Notes under the pieces: generated by a model
The model's input: the letters and a program-made list of their open reading frames with translations, nothing else
The model's database searches: none
What the model was told of the DNA's origin: nothing
Shown here: one piece after another, positions 1 through 10,822 of the stretch
How the letters are laid out: the number at the start of each line of letters is the position of its first letter
How positions within the stretch are numbered: position 1 is the stretch's first letter
NCBI RefSeq assembly: GCF_030253575.1
Contig: NC_080559.1
Span: 27,492,501 to 27,556,500, forward strand
Source of the DNA: Rhododendron vialii
Lineage: Eukaryota > Streptophyta > Magnoliopsida > Ericales > Ericaceae
Reading direction: 5' to 3'
Length of the DNA: 64,000 nt
Made by a program: the position numbers and the translations under genes

Positions 1-560
1 ATATAACATTATATGTGTAACAAAAAATGTATTTTTTCATTTTTCTCGATTTTTTTTTATTAAACCCGCTACACTTAACATTTAACGTTATATATGTGAC
101 AAATTTCTCTTTTTGTTTTTTCTATTTTTGTTGTATTGATTTTTTAATGTTATATGAGTGATAAAATTTTCTTAACATACAACATTATATGTGTGGCAAA
201 AATTTTCTAACATGCAACATTTCTTTTTGATTTTTCTTGTTTCTAGTTTTCAACGTTATATGTTGGTCCATACAAAACATATAACATTATATATGAGTTT
301 TTGAATATCTAAATATCGCAAAAAAAAAAAGAAAGAACATATAATATTATATTTGAGCTTCTGCAGCTCTGAATCTCACAAAAAAATAGAATAGAACATA
401 TAACATTATATGTAAACTTCTGTAGTTCTAAATCTCACAAAAAAAATAAAATGTATAATATTATATCTGAGCTTCTATAACTCTAAGCCTCACAAAACAT
501 GACGTAAAACTATATGTTTCTCAAAACAACATCATATCTTTCCAATAATATTATATATTT
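1..560. repeat. Degenerate AT-rich minisatellite
   Basis: A motif close to AACATTATATGTG recurs about a dozen times at uneven spacing. In the second half (about 350-520) it is part of a clearer unit of roughly 50-55 bp, with CTTCTGCAGCTCTGAATCTC followed by a short A-run and the ATATAACATTATATG core. The same array is at 30967-31526 and 45310-45870. No gene is supported inside it. Confidence 0.7.
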
Positions 561-2094
561 TAAAAAATAACATTATATGTTCACATATCATGCCACCATT
601 ATCCTTGTTTCTAGTCGCGCCTTGAATCTCAAGTTGAATGTTGATGAGGCCATAAGGGGTCCAGCTTAATTTTTTCACCGTTTTCTTCATCAAATCCTTC
701 AAAATTTTGATTTTCTGCCTCCAAATAGCATTCTCATAACCATCTACATATATACACAGTACCCTCTTTCTCATCGGTAAATTCCATCTTGACCCCTCCA
801 AATATAGCACGACTTTCTTGTTGGTTTTTGTTTTCCCAGTTTGAGTCCATCTCTAGCCTGGCCTACTTTGATCGTCAAAATGGTTCACTCTGAAAAGTTA
901 CGATCATTCTTGTGAAAATGGTATGCTATCAGTGTCGGTTCCCTTTCAAAAACTAGGCCAATTCAAGTGGACAAAGAGTGGGTTCTCTTTCCCATCAAGG
1001 ACCATATAGTGGGTCGGAACATCTATTGGGCCGAATCGGAACGCTAATTGGGCCGAACGACCTACGCTTGGGCAAACATGTGGGAATGCGTGTGTGACCT
1101 AGTTTTTCATAATCAGCTTGAAGTGTTCACCAAAAGTTCTACATAACAAATTCTCAAATTCTACAAATTTTGAAACGTTAAAATAGAATGAAATTCAAAA
1201 AAATCCAAAAGCAGGGTTGATTAGCTTTTAGAACTTTTTGAATCATATTTTAAGTTTCATAAAAACAAAAATGGTACCAGTTTTTACCTTAGTCTAATCA
1301 TAAACAGCTAAACATGTTTTCATTTAATTCTACTAAAATTTAAAGTATATATAAAATCTAAAATCTATATCTACAGCTATCGCAAACACATCCAAGACAG
1401 TCTGAAAAATGAAGTGCCGACCTAAGAACAAGACTTCATTGAGGGAAATAACTCTTATAGTAGCATTGTTTGGTCAATTAAACTAGAGGACGGCAAACAT
1501 ATCATAGGTCATGATCAAAAAAAACAAAAAAACATAGGTGTTCTATTTTTATTTATTTTTGCTAAGCTGTAATATAGGTGTTACTTGTTGAAGGTCGTTA
1601 CTAATTTGTGCACAATAAAATACTAGCTTAGATCATAGGTTTGACAGAGATTGTAGATAACAATTTCGACTTATTCTGTAAGAAGATCTTTTGACTTTCC
1701 TAAAATCATCTTGTGCTACAATACTTGGAGGTAGCACAATGTGAACTTCGAAGCTATGTTTTGACAAATGCTTTTTGAACCTTTTTGGTCTATCGCGACT
1801 CACGAGTGTGAACTTGAGGTAAATATTCTCCAATTACGTGTCATTTAATTTGTTGAGATCTCTTGAAAAACCATCACCATCACCAGCCGTAAGAGCATCC
1901 ACAGTGGAATAAGAAATATAAAAAATTGTTAAAGTTAGCAATGTTGGATAAAAAAAATGCTCACATTGAAATAACTAAATCTAGCAACCTCTTAATAACT
2001 CATTAAATTTTAGCTCTCCAATAATCAAAACTAGCAATATTTTGTCAATAACCAAATTTTATCTTTCAATTAAGTACATCAACATTACACTAAA

Positions 2095-2098
<4 letters not shown>
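561..2098. other. Intergenic, no gene supported
   Basis: AT-rich unique-looking DNA shared by copies A, B (31527-33067) and C (45871-47404). A 92-codon frame on the minus strand (532-810) is identical in A and B but carries a TGA in C at 45974-45976, and I recognise no domain in it. The stretch near 840-1090 is the part of the unit that reappears, diverged, at 51687-52067. I see no promoter-exon structure. Confidence 0.6.

Positions 2099-2170
<72 letters not shown>
2099..2170. repeat. (CT)n microsatellite, expanded in copy A
   Basis: A pure run of about 36 CT dinucleotides. At the orthologous place copy B has 28 bp (33068-33095) and copy C 26 bp (47405-47430), both interrupted by CCC. The expansion or loss of the interruption is therefore specific to copy A. 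It is followed by T- and A-rich low-complexity DNA up to about 2560. Confidence 0.95.
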
Positions 2171-2173
<3 letters not shown>

Positions 2174-3285
2174 AATGTTTTCAAAAAATAATTTTAAAAA
2201 ATTGTAACTTTCAGATTTTTTTTTCTTTTTTTTTTCAGAAACTTTTTTTTTAATTTTAAAAACTGTAAGTAAATAGAGTGTGTTTTTCAAAAAACTGTTT
2301 TTGAAATTTCAAAACTCTTTTATAGAAATTTTTTTTTTACACAAAATCTGTTTTTAAAAAACTGTATTTATAGTTTTTAAAATTTCAAAATTATTTGTGT
2401 AAATACAATTTTTTCAAAATTTCTCAAAATTGTATTTATAGTTTTTAAGTGAACAAAGTGTGTTTTTTGAAAAACTGTTTTTTGTTTCGAAAAACTTTTT
2501 TTTTTGAACTGTTTCTAACATAAACTGTTTTTTTTCCCTTCAAAAACCACTTTTTCAAAACATATGCGTGAAATGAAGGAAAAAAGTTTGGAGGGCCCAT
2601 TGATTTTGATTATGAGCGAAAAATAACCAATGTGGGATTTGACATTGTTAACTTTAGCAACCTCTAAATGGATAATCAAAATGTGATGTGGCATGTTTTG
2701 ATTATTCACATTTGCTTATTCCACTGCTGATGCTCTAAGCCGTTCTCTTTGCGAAATTGTACATTATGGCTTGATGGAAGCCAAATTAAACGTTTGTCGA
2801 ATTACTTGCCGAATTTAGTAGTACATAAATTGATTTGACGGTGCAATTTTTATTTTTTAAACGACCAAAAAAACTTTCAGTTATCATAAAAAATCAGAAG
2901 AATGACGATGTAAATTGGATATTGTAAACAAGTCAAAAGAATCACGTTAACCTTGAATAATTAGCTCTAAGAGTTCAGTCAATGTGTTTTGCCATTGATT
3001 CTTCATGACCTGATATTTGACGAAAAGTTTTTTTTTTTTTTGGAAAGTGATTTGACCTGAGATTTGCCATTGATTCATCATGACCTGGTTTTTTTGGTGA
3101 GTGAAATTCTCTTTGAATTATATTTGGGCTTGTAGGCTTTTTTAATAATCCTAATAATCCAACCCAACCATGCTGCCGGCCGAACCCAATCGAACAATTA
3201 AGCGGACTCGATTCTGACTTGGTTCAATCCCTATTGTGCTTGGAAATTCTACAATTTCTTTGTATGATGTTTAGATCAATCATAA

Positions 3286-3419
3286 GGGGAGTGATTTTCG
3301 CACTCGCCAAATTATTAACCGCACTCCCCAAAAGTTAACAATTTAGGCAGTAAGAAAATCAACCTATATTGGTTTTCAGAGTGCAGGTAACAATTTAGAG
3401 AGTGCGAAAATCACTCCCC
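3286..3419. mobile_element. 134-bp MITE with 20-bp perfect terminal inverted repeats (copy A)
   Basis: The left end GGGGAGTGATTTTCGCACTC and the right end are perfect reverse complements over 20 bp. Copy C has the same element at 49126-49259; in copy B only the left part remains (34753 to about 34817), cut by a deletion. Flanks AATCATAA and AATTTGAA could be a decayed 8-bp target duplication, so the superfamily is uncertain. There is no coding capacity. Confidence 0.75.
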
Positions 3420-3930
3420 AATTTGAATAACATATTTAAAGAAAAAAAACAAACCGTTCACCATTTACACTTCAGCCATGAAATATTCTTCTCCATATTG
3501 ACCACAAGCAAGCGCATCAATATTATTCCATGGTAAATCCATGATGCAAGCTGGGACCTACGATGTTTAGGATAGTCTTAGAATGCCACTCGATCGAGGG
3601 TAGCAGATGTCACTCGACGATATTAACGGCGGACGCCACTCGAAACAACCAAGTCACACACTTGATTTTATAAAGAATCCTCAACTCCAAGCAATAAATA
3701 CTCGCAAATATTTTCATTAACTCAAACTCCCCCATTTCATTTATGGCTAAAGTCTTAAATAGATATCTTGAAACATCCCTCCAAGAATAGGAAATAAAAC
3801 TTTGACTCTATATCTAAAAAACTAGGAAGACTCACAAAACAAATACAAAAGCAACTGGACTCCTGGACTAACAAAATAAATGATAAAGACTCTTCGACTC
3901 ACATTATATACTAATGTAAAACCACAAGAC
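3420..3930. other. Downstream flank of the F-box gene
   Basis: Contains no gene. It includes a short cluster of GCCACTCGA / GTCACTCGA words near 3588-3650 that is also present in copies B and C, then AT-rich DNA that would be the 3' UTR and terminator region of the minus-strand F-box gene. Copy B has lost about 280 bp of this stretch together with half of the adjacent MITE. Confidence 0.5.
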
Positions 3931-5202
3931 TTAAATAATTTTAATTTTTCCAAATTCTGACTGCATCAACCCACTACTATTACAAGAAGTAGATTGAAAA
4001 CACGAAGAAACTGTTCCTCTCATATTTGGCACAAACCAGATTAGAGGCAGAACGTTGTTTCCAAGATGAGGATCTGGTATGCAACACGATTGAAAGCTTT
4101 CTTCCTCCACATTGAAGATACCCATGTCCTCATCGATCCCCTTGGGCACATAACCTGGACAGTCGGAATGGAAGTGTTGCGTGTAGTATATGCAGTTAGG
4201 TAGGCACTTGGGAAACTCTAATGTTGAAACCGATAGAGAATGATTGTCGCCTACAAATAAGGCTTGGTTCCCTAAGCGATTAATAGGAACCCATGTTGCC
4301 TCTGCCTCCCCAGTTGGATGTTGTAGCATCTTAAAAACAGCAATTCTTGAAGTTTTCTCTGTCTGATCACCATCAGGAGGCCCCCTCCAATGCCTTTGTA
4401 CGTGTAGTAGATCACCCTCTTGTGATTGAACAAGATAAACGGTGTCAGCCATATCAATCGAAGGTTTTACTTGTTTGGTTAAAGCTATTTCTGTACCGCT
4501 AGCAAAGTCAATTTTCACTAGGTTACTCATTCTGTCAACGCCATAAATTTGACCTTTGTGATGATAAATAACATCAAAACATGAGCATGAGTAATCACGT
4601 CTATCAATAAAATTCCATGACTCTTGTCCAGATTTGAACATAGCTAATCGACACATACCATCATAGATAACCACAACCTCGTAGTTGTTTGGGCTTAGAG
4701 ATGGATCGGATGATAGGATTGCCTTCCTAATAAAGTCCTCTGGATCATCATCATCGATGTAACCTTCATAGAGACCATAAGGATCTTTCAAAGGCGGGAG
4801 AGAAACGGCTCCACCAGTAAAGGGGTTTAAGAGGGTTATGACCATGGTGCTTCTTTCTATAGCTAATAACCATCCAAAGGCAGATCCTATAAACCTCCTT
4901 GTACAAGGCAATGGCAAATCCACTGAGTACGTAATTTCTCTGGTAAGACTAAACAAAAGTCGCTTAGCTGGTTCACTGTTTTCTTTTGTGTCCATCATCA
5001 ACACAGGGAGTTTATTATGACACGATTTGAAGATGCGTAACCTCTGCTTGTAATCATCAGTAACCTGGTCGAGGGCATAGCGACGCCATTGTCGACAAAC
5101 GCCACTAAACCGTACATAGTCCGAGAACTGATCAATTTTTTCTAGAATGGAAAGGAGGAGGTTTCTTGGAAGCCATGCCCAATCAGAGAAGGAAGAAGCC
5201 AT
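3931..5202 (-). CDS. F-box / DUF295 (KIB-type propeller) protein, copy A
   Basis: Single-exon gene of 423 residues. Residues about 10-50 form an F-box: LPRNLLLSILEKI, then FSGVCRQWRRYA with the usual C-x-x-W-R core. Such F-boxes bind SKP1 and make the protein the substrate receptor of an SCF ubiquitin ligase. The rest reads as a DUF295/KIB-type domain, with LLNPFTGGAVSLPPL near residue 130 and the C-terminal block NCIYYTQHF ... DMGIFNVEEESF. The frame stays open upstream to 5313 but begins with a non-ATG codon, and a TATA box sits at 5277-5284, so the ATG at 5200-5202 is the start; all three copies support it. The substrate is unknown. The gene looks intact. It is closest to copy C in the segment around RHWRGPP. 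Confidence 0.9.
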   Translation of the reverse strand: MASSFSDWAWLPRNLLLSILEKIDQFSDYVRFSGVCRQWRRYALDQVTDDYKQRLRIFKSCHNKLPVLMMDTKENSEPAKRLLFSLTREITYSVDLPLPCTRRFIGSAFGWLLAIERSTMVITLLNPFTGGAVSLPPLKDPYGLYEGYIDDDDPEDFIRKAILSSDPSLSPNNYEVVVIYDGMCRLAMFKSGQESWNFIDRRDYSCSCFDVIYHHKGQIYGVDRMSNLVKIDFASGTEIALTKQVKPSIDMADTVYLVQSQEGDLLHVQRHWRGPPDGDQTEKTSRIAVFKMLQHPTGEAEATWVPINRLGNQALFVGDNHSLSVSTLEFPKCLPNCIYYTQHFHSDCPGYVPKGIDEDMGIFNVEEESFQSCCIPDPHLGNNVLPLIWFVPNMRGTVSSCFQSTSCNSSGLMQSEFGKIKII

Positions 5203-5276
5203 GCTTTCGATGGGTGGAACCCAACTACAAGGAAGAATATTATGAGTGATATAAAATAAGCGTGTACTCAGTATCA

Positions 5277-5284
5277 ATATATAA
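5277..5284 (-). promoter_or_regulatory. TATA box of F-box gene A
   Basis: TATATA on the minus strand about 75 bases upstream of the chosen ATG. A second, weaker TATA-like word (TTTATATC) lies at about 5249-5257. The same site in copy B is 36512-36519. Confidence 0.5.
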
Positions 5285-6049
5285 GGAGAGGCAATTAAAA
5301 AGTGTTTCCTCAATTAAAAAGTGTTTCCTATTGTACCCGTTTTGCTTATAGAAAGCAGCGGTTTTGGCAATCCTTTTGTAATATGTCTTTCTTTCTTTCT
5401 TTCATAAGTATGTATCTTCCTAAAAAGGACAGACTAATCAGTAACGTGGAGGTGGAAATTGATTCAATGGATGTGTTTCCTATAGTTGAACTTTAATAAA
5501 GAAAAGAAATAGGAAACACAATTTGTCTAAATGAGGTGTTTGCATAGTTGAAGGACAATGTACAATTCAACATTGGTAGTAGGGGTGAGCAAGGAATGAA
5601 TTGGTTCGGGTTTGCGATAAACAATGAATCAAACCAATTCTTACGGATTGAAGATTTTCATAACCAATCCTATCCCCTACGCAAAACACATAGAACCAAA
5701 CCAATCTAAAACATTAAACTACAGCTCAGTTTCTATTTCGAACCACGGTTTACTTTAATTTGGGATAATTTTTCAAAAAGCATTTTAATCAATTAAGTTT
5801 TTTCATAAAAAAAAACTTGTAAACAGAACTTGTGTCTGAACCAATTGCGTTAAAATCACTACAAGTCACTAAAATAGATTCAAACTCATGATAAGTCACT
5901 AAAGAAATATGGTTTAATTATACATGCTCAATGTATATAATGGTTGAGTTTATTATTGTCTAAAGTTCCTAAATAACATATCAATTAAATAGTAGTATAT
6001 GTAATGTAAAATTGTGGTTTAGATGGATTTGAAATCAGAACCGTGAGAA
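5285..6049. other. Upstream flank of F-box gene A
   Basis: No gene seen. The stretch is nearly identical to 36520-37284 in copy B and ends exactly at the Helitron insertion point. The first part (to about 5786) is also shared with copy C, which then switches to unrelated DNA. Confidence 0.6.
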
Positions 6050-7344
6050 TCTATATAATAAAACAGAGCTGTGTTTGAATCCAAAAGACAACCAACGCTC
6101 CAGATTTATCTCTTCCTCCTGCATAAATCTCTGCCCTCCATTCTACAAAATGGCATGTCCGTAAATTGATAACTTTTTTTGACCATTTTCTAATCACACA
6201 TTCCCCTTCTATTTTGGAAATCCGATTTCCATTTGCAGACCCCTCTCCCTCTCACGCTCTCTCTCTCGCGCTCTGTCTCTCTGCGAATACGGCCTTCTCT
6301 CTCTCCGAATACGGCCTTCCTCCGCCTCCTCCCATCACGCAGGTTGGCCATCACCTCATTCTCCCCGCGCCGGCAGATCGCCAATCCCTAATGACCCAAC
6401 ACATGCAGCTATGTGAAACTATGATGTATTTTCGATAAAAAAGGTGAACGGAAAGCTTCAATGTCCGGCTCTGCATCACCCTACAGTCCAGTAACTCTCT
6501 CCCTCTCTCTCTCTCTCTCTCTCCTCATAGTTTCACATAGATGTGCTGACATGTTTTTTTGCTCTGATGTATTTTCGAAGGAACCTGATAATACGATTTG
6601 TTTTCGTGCCCTGTAATGCTATTTGCAAATTGTCTTAAAAAGTCAATTTGGAAACGAAAACACATGCAGCTACCCATTTGGAAACGAATTGTTACGGGTT
6701 AGCACGGCTGATTATACCTATATTTTTTTTTGTGCAATGTTGATTCATGCCCTGTACGTTGTATAATCTGATTGAATGATTGTATTGTTTTCGTGCCCTG
6801 TACGTTGTGTATAGATTTTTCCAGTTCTTTGATTCATGCCCTGCACATGCATTGCGTGTACCCAATTTGTAATCGGTATGTTCAGGCGGTAGTCTTCGGG
6901 CAAACCGGAAGTTCCTTATTTTAATGCATCCTAGGTGTTTGTAAAAATGCCTCATACAAATAGAATTGCTCTGTCATAATTCATTAGCTTCAACTACTAT
7001 GCCTTCTGCAACGTGGGTCAGTTGAATGGCATAGTGTTCCTTGAGCTCCTCAATTTTCAAAGAAATAATGCTTCAGTACATTACGAGACCAATTAAGTTG
7101 TTGCCATTCGTCTACGCCAAGCCAATTGAAGCTTTTCTATTCCATCGGTTCACACCAGCAGAGTGCACCATTGCCTTTTAGTACTCCATTTGTCAGAGAC
7201 TTAAGTGACTTTATTTTTTGCCGTTTCAAGGCGGTGGTCTGCCCCATATCAATAGTATAAGGAGCCACTATTTCAATATTTTCTTTCCAATGTTGGTTTG
7301 CCGTTTTTTTTTTTTTTTTTTTTTTTGTCTTTTTGCATTAGGCA

Positions 7345-7617
7345 ATGACCAGCAAAGGAAAGCCAACATGTGTTAGCAATGGAGAAAAAGATTCACGGGT
7401 ATCACCCTTTGACGTATCTTCTATCTTCTATCTTTATAGTCAATAAGCTAAACGACATTCTAATTTCTCAAATTTGTTTATACACGTATTTTAGGAACAA
7501 TCCGGTAAAGATATATCAAAAGGTACACTAGCGCAACGTGCCCGACGAGAACGAGAACGTATTTTTAAGCAAACCACTGAAAGGCGATCGGAACAACACT
7601 CGCCGATAAATACAAGT
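7345..7617 (+). pseudogene. Small two-exon gene fragment, first set, in Helitron
   Basis: Exon 1 (7345-7398) starts with ATG and reads MTSKGKPTCVSNGEKDSR, with a donor GTATCA. Exon 2 (7495-7617) follows TTTTAG and encodes GKDISKGTLAQRARRERER and then a Q/E/R-rich tail, ending at a GTAAGA donor. A diverged second copy lies at 9732-10004. The basic AQRARRERER segment resembles N-terminal arginine-rich stretches of plant Helitron proteins, but I cannot establish the family; a captured host gene is equally possible. No full-length reading frame follows. Confidence 0.45.
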
Positions 7618-9360
7618 GTAAGACTCTTATTAATCAAAATCATGTTTTTTTTTTGTGTGGTAAATATTGGATGTGTTTTTATTTTCACACACATGCATCT
7701 CACATGTTTGTTTCATATTTTTGTTCTTTATGCTCTATTTAACTTAGTTTTTCTCATGATTCCCAATTCATGTAGTCTGGAGGCAATAATGAAATATCTG
7801 ATTTGAACACTTCAATAGGAAAACCACATTTTTGTTTTGATTTTTGCAATTGTGTTATCCAATTTTTATGTCCAAGTAGGCTTTTAGTTTAGATGATTTT
7901 GTTTCAGATTCTTAAGAGTGGACAACTTCCATGGATTTATTGGGTACAAGATGACTTCCACGGATTACCCCACACATTTTTTTTAAACCTTTCAGTTTTA
8001 CTTTTTTAGTGAGAACCATTCTCATGCCGTTTAATAGGAGTTTCATGTTCTAAGATTATTATACTGTCAATTGCTCATCAATCTAGCTTTTTTAGATGGT
8101 AGCCATTTCTTTAACAAATCAGAACTTATCTGTGAAGCTTCCAAGTCCTTCGACAGAGTGGGAGTTTGGGATTTCTTTTGTCCCAAGTGTGATTGTTAAT
8201 TCCCTTACAATTCCACATAAAAGGGGAAAATGGTGTATAGCAGGGACATCATATGAAGACCTTTTAAGTAACATACAATTTACACAATGAATCAACCTGG
8301 ATGAGGGGCTTTTCGTTTGCTATTAGGTTGGATTCAAATCAGGCATGTTTCTCCTCAATCATTAGAGACTTATAGTCTGCCCCTTTTTTTTTTTGTTGGG
8401 AATCATCTTACTTTGTCAAAGAATCATGAGATTCCATATTTATGTCAAATTATCGAGATTTACATTGTGCAATTGTATGTAACTAACTGTAACTAATTAT
8501 CGGGACCATTTTTTTTTTTTCTGTTGTTCATGTCTGAGGCGGCAGGACCATTTTTTTTACTTTGTTGTGGTTTGTCTGTGTCTGGCCGATTTGTAATTTT
8601 GTATAGTTGCAAACTTCCTATTACATCGCGTTGCGGCTTTAAGCACAGGGAATTTCTACGAATATGCTTGGTTTTTTTTTTTTTTTTGCGTAGTTTGGTT
8701 CGTTGGACAAGGGTTGATATATTGCACGTGAGTCCAATGTCTATTTGTGTGTGCGATCGTTTGAGCCATGGCTTTAGGCACGGGCATGAACCTAATTTAA
8801 GAAAACAAATCTTCCCGTATAAATCAGCTTCGTTGGCGGGGGTGGTCAATAGTTTCGTAATTCATTTTAATTGTATTCAAAATGCGTTGCGCCGTGCCTT
8901 CAGGCACGGGCATTTTTTACCCAAACTTTGGACGCCTGAGTTTCAGATATTGAATTAGGCGAGTAGAGGAAAGTTAGGTCACGAGACATTAAAGAATTGT
9001 GACCTTGGCATCTAGATAAACATTGTTTTGCTATGTGATAAGCTACATGCTGATGTACAACATTGCAGCATATGAATCCTATAGGTAGTTCAGAGTACAT
9101 CTTGCTGTAAGCAAATATGTATTCCAAAATTTTTATGTTAAATACATGGGGAAAAAATGATTCGGGTGTTCAACTGGTAGCATGATAACCTGTGCAATGA
9201 ATGGTCGTTCAAATCTGCAAATCTATATATGTTTCTTAGTAAACCAATTAAGAATGCACTGTTGGATGGGTTTGGTTTTCTTTATGACGAGACATAGTGC
9301 ACTTTGGCAACTCTCAGTTATGGTGCAACTGTAGTCACGAGACCGCCATGGAACTCAGGA

Positions 9361-9638
9361 AGCCTTTGTTTGGGGCTCGACTCTCACGCGCGTGCTATTA
9401 ATTCATGTGTTCGACTATCTATATCTTCTAACCATTTTTTTTTTATAATTCTTTCTCAATTGATGTTCACCGTGCTATCCATGTTCACAAGGTAGGTCGA
9501 AGCCTTTGTTTTGGGGCTCGACTCTCACGCGCGTGCTATTAATTCATGTGTTCGACTATCTATATCTTCTAACCATTTTTTTTTAATAATTCTTTCTCAA
9601 TTGATGTTCACCATGCTATCCATGTTCACGAGGTAGGT
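9361..9638. repeat. 140-bp tandem duplication inside Helitron
   Basis: Two adjacent copies (9361-9500 and 9501-9638) start with AGCCTTTGTT and contain GGGGCTCGACTCTCACGCGC. They differ by only a few bases, so this is a recent local duplication. The word GCTCGACTCTCACGCGCG looks faintly like a tRNA-derived B box. Confidence 0.9.
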
Positions 9639-9731
9639 CTCCATATAAATATGGAGGTTCTGCCAAACACTGATTAGTACCTGTAATATAATTTATGTGT
9701 CTCTTAACAGGATGTACAAAGAATAGGGGCA

Positions 9732-10004
9732 ATGGCTAAGAAAAGGAAGGCAACGTATGTAGGGAGTGGAAAGGAAAACTCTAAGGTATCACACGTTGAC
9801 ACAACACAAGATGACACATGTCTTCTACCTTTCATTTGAAAAAAAAAAAAATTTCTTAAGTAATACTGCTTCTCTCTTTAGCCACAGGTTGGTAAAGATA
9901 TATCAAAATTGGCATCGGCACAACGTGCGCGACGGGAAAAAGAACGAAACCTAAAGCAAAGCACTACTCAGCGATCAGAACAACACCTGCTATGGGATAC
10001 TAGG
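9732..10004 (+). pseudogene. Small two-exon gene fragment, second set, in Helitron
   Basis: Paralogue of 7345-7617. Exon 1 (9732-9785) reads MAKKRKATYVGSGKENSK with donor GTATCA. Exon 2 (about 9898-10004) reads VGKDISKLASAQRARREKER and ends at GTAAGA. Exon lengths, splice positions and protein sequence are shared with the first set, while intron sequence has diverged. Downstream are three more splice-bounded pieces: about 10110-10190 (a TQPLHEINIGATRDE reading), 10280-10375 (DIQRANTIAQARQKSS), and 10570-10648 (VEPLRDKNVGVEIHEER). The first and third resemble each other. Function is unknown. Confidence 0.4.
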
Positions 10005-10717
10005 GTAAGACTCTTTTGAATAAAAACAATGACATGCAAAATTAAATTAAAAACAACAAATATGATAGTCGATGCAACTGACTGAACTATTCGTTGTCTA
10101 TTTATAGACACAACCTCTACACGAAATAAATATCGGGGCAACCCGTGATGAGCACTGTGCCAACATTGGCAACAACCTCCATATTCGTGAGGTATTCCTT
10201 AAGCACGCTCTTTATGTTATAATTATTTTAATCAGCGTTGTTGATTTTGCGAATAAACGTTTCATTATGCATTACTTCAAAGGATATACAAAGGGCGAAC
10301 ACAATTGCTCAGGCAAGGCAGAAGTCAAGTTATGCAGATAAGGGGAAAGGACTTCTCACCTATGCTATTGAAAAAGATTCTTTGGTATTATTCCTGCACA
10401 ATGCTTTGTGTCTTTCCAAAAAGTCTGTTGTGTGGATTATTTGGAGTTTAAACAAATTTGAAATTATGTGCCATAATTATTGTATCCCTACCTTCTTTTA
10501 TTGTTTGAATCTTTTAAATTTGAAATTTGAATCTTTTAAACAAATTTGAAATTATGTGCCATAATTATAGGTAGAGCCACTTCGAGACAAAAATGTTGGA
10601 GTTGAAATCCATGAAGAGCGGAATGTGAACATCATACGTGTTCGTGAGGTACTTCGTACACTATTTATATGGAGACCATGAAAGTAACAACCAAACATCG
10701 ATACCGCTTTCCAAGCA

Positions 10718-10822
10718 TCTATATAATAAAACAGAGCTGTGTTTGAATCCAATAGACAACCAACGCTCTAGATTTATCCCCTTCTTCTGCATAAATCTCT
10801 GCCCTCCATTCTACATTCCTTT
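10718..10822 (+). mobile_element. Second Helitron 5' terminus nested in the Helitron
   Basis: TCTATATAATAAAACAGAGC recurs here, preceded by A, and about 100 bp that follow match the outer 5' end (6050-6155) with few changes. Either a second Helitron of the same family inserted here and shares the 3' end at 14634, or the element gained an extra 5' terminus. No separate empty site is available to decide. Confidence 0.75.

Noticed and set aside
532..810. 92-codon minus-strand frame, identical in copies A and B (31499-31777)
   Set aside because: Copy C has a TGA inside it (45974-45976), there is no recognisable domain, and it overlaps the AT-rich minisatellite. Identity between A and B only reflects the recent duplication.
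9160..9230. tRNA or SINE-like A and B boxes (GTTCAACTGG ... GTTCAAATC)
   Set aside because: The arms do not fold into a tRNA and no SINE body or poly-A tail follows; too weak to call.
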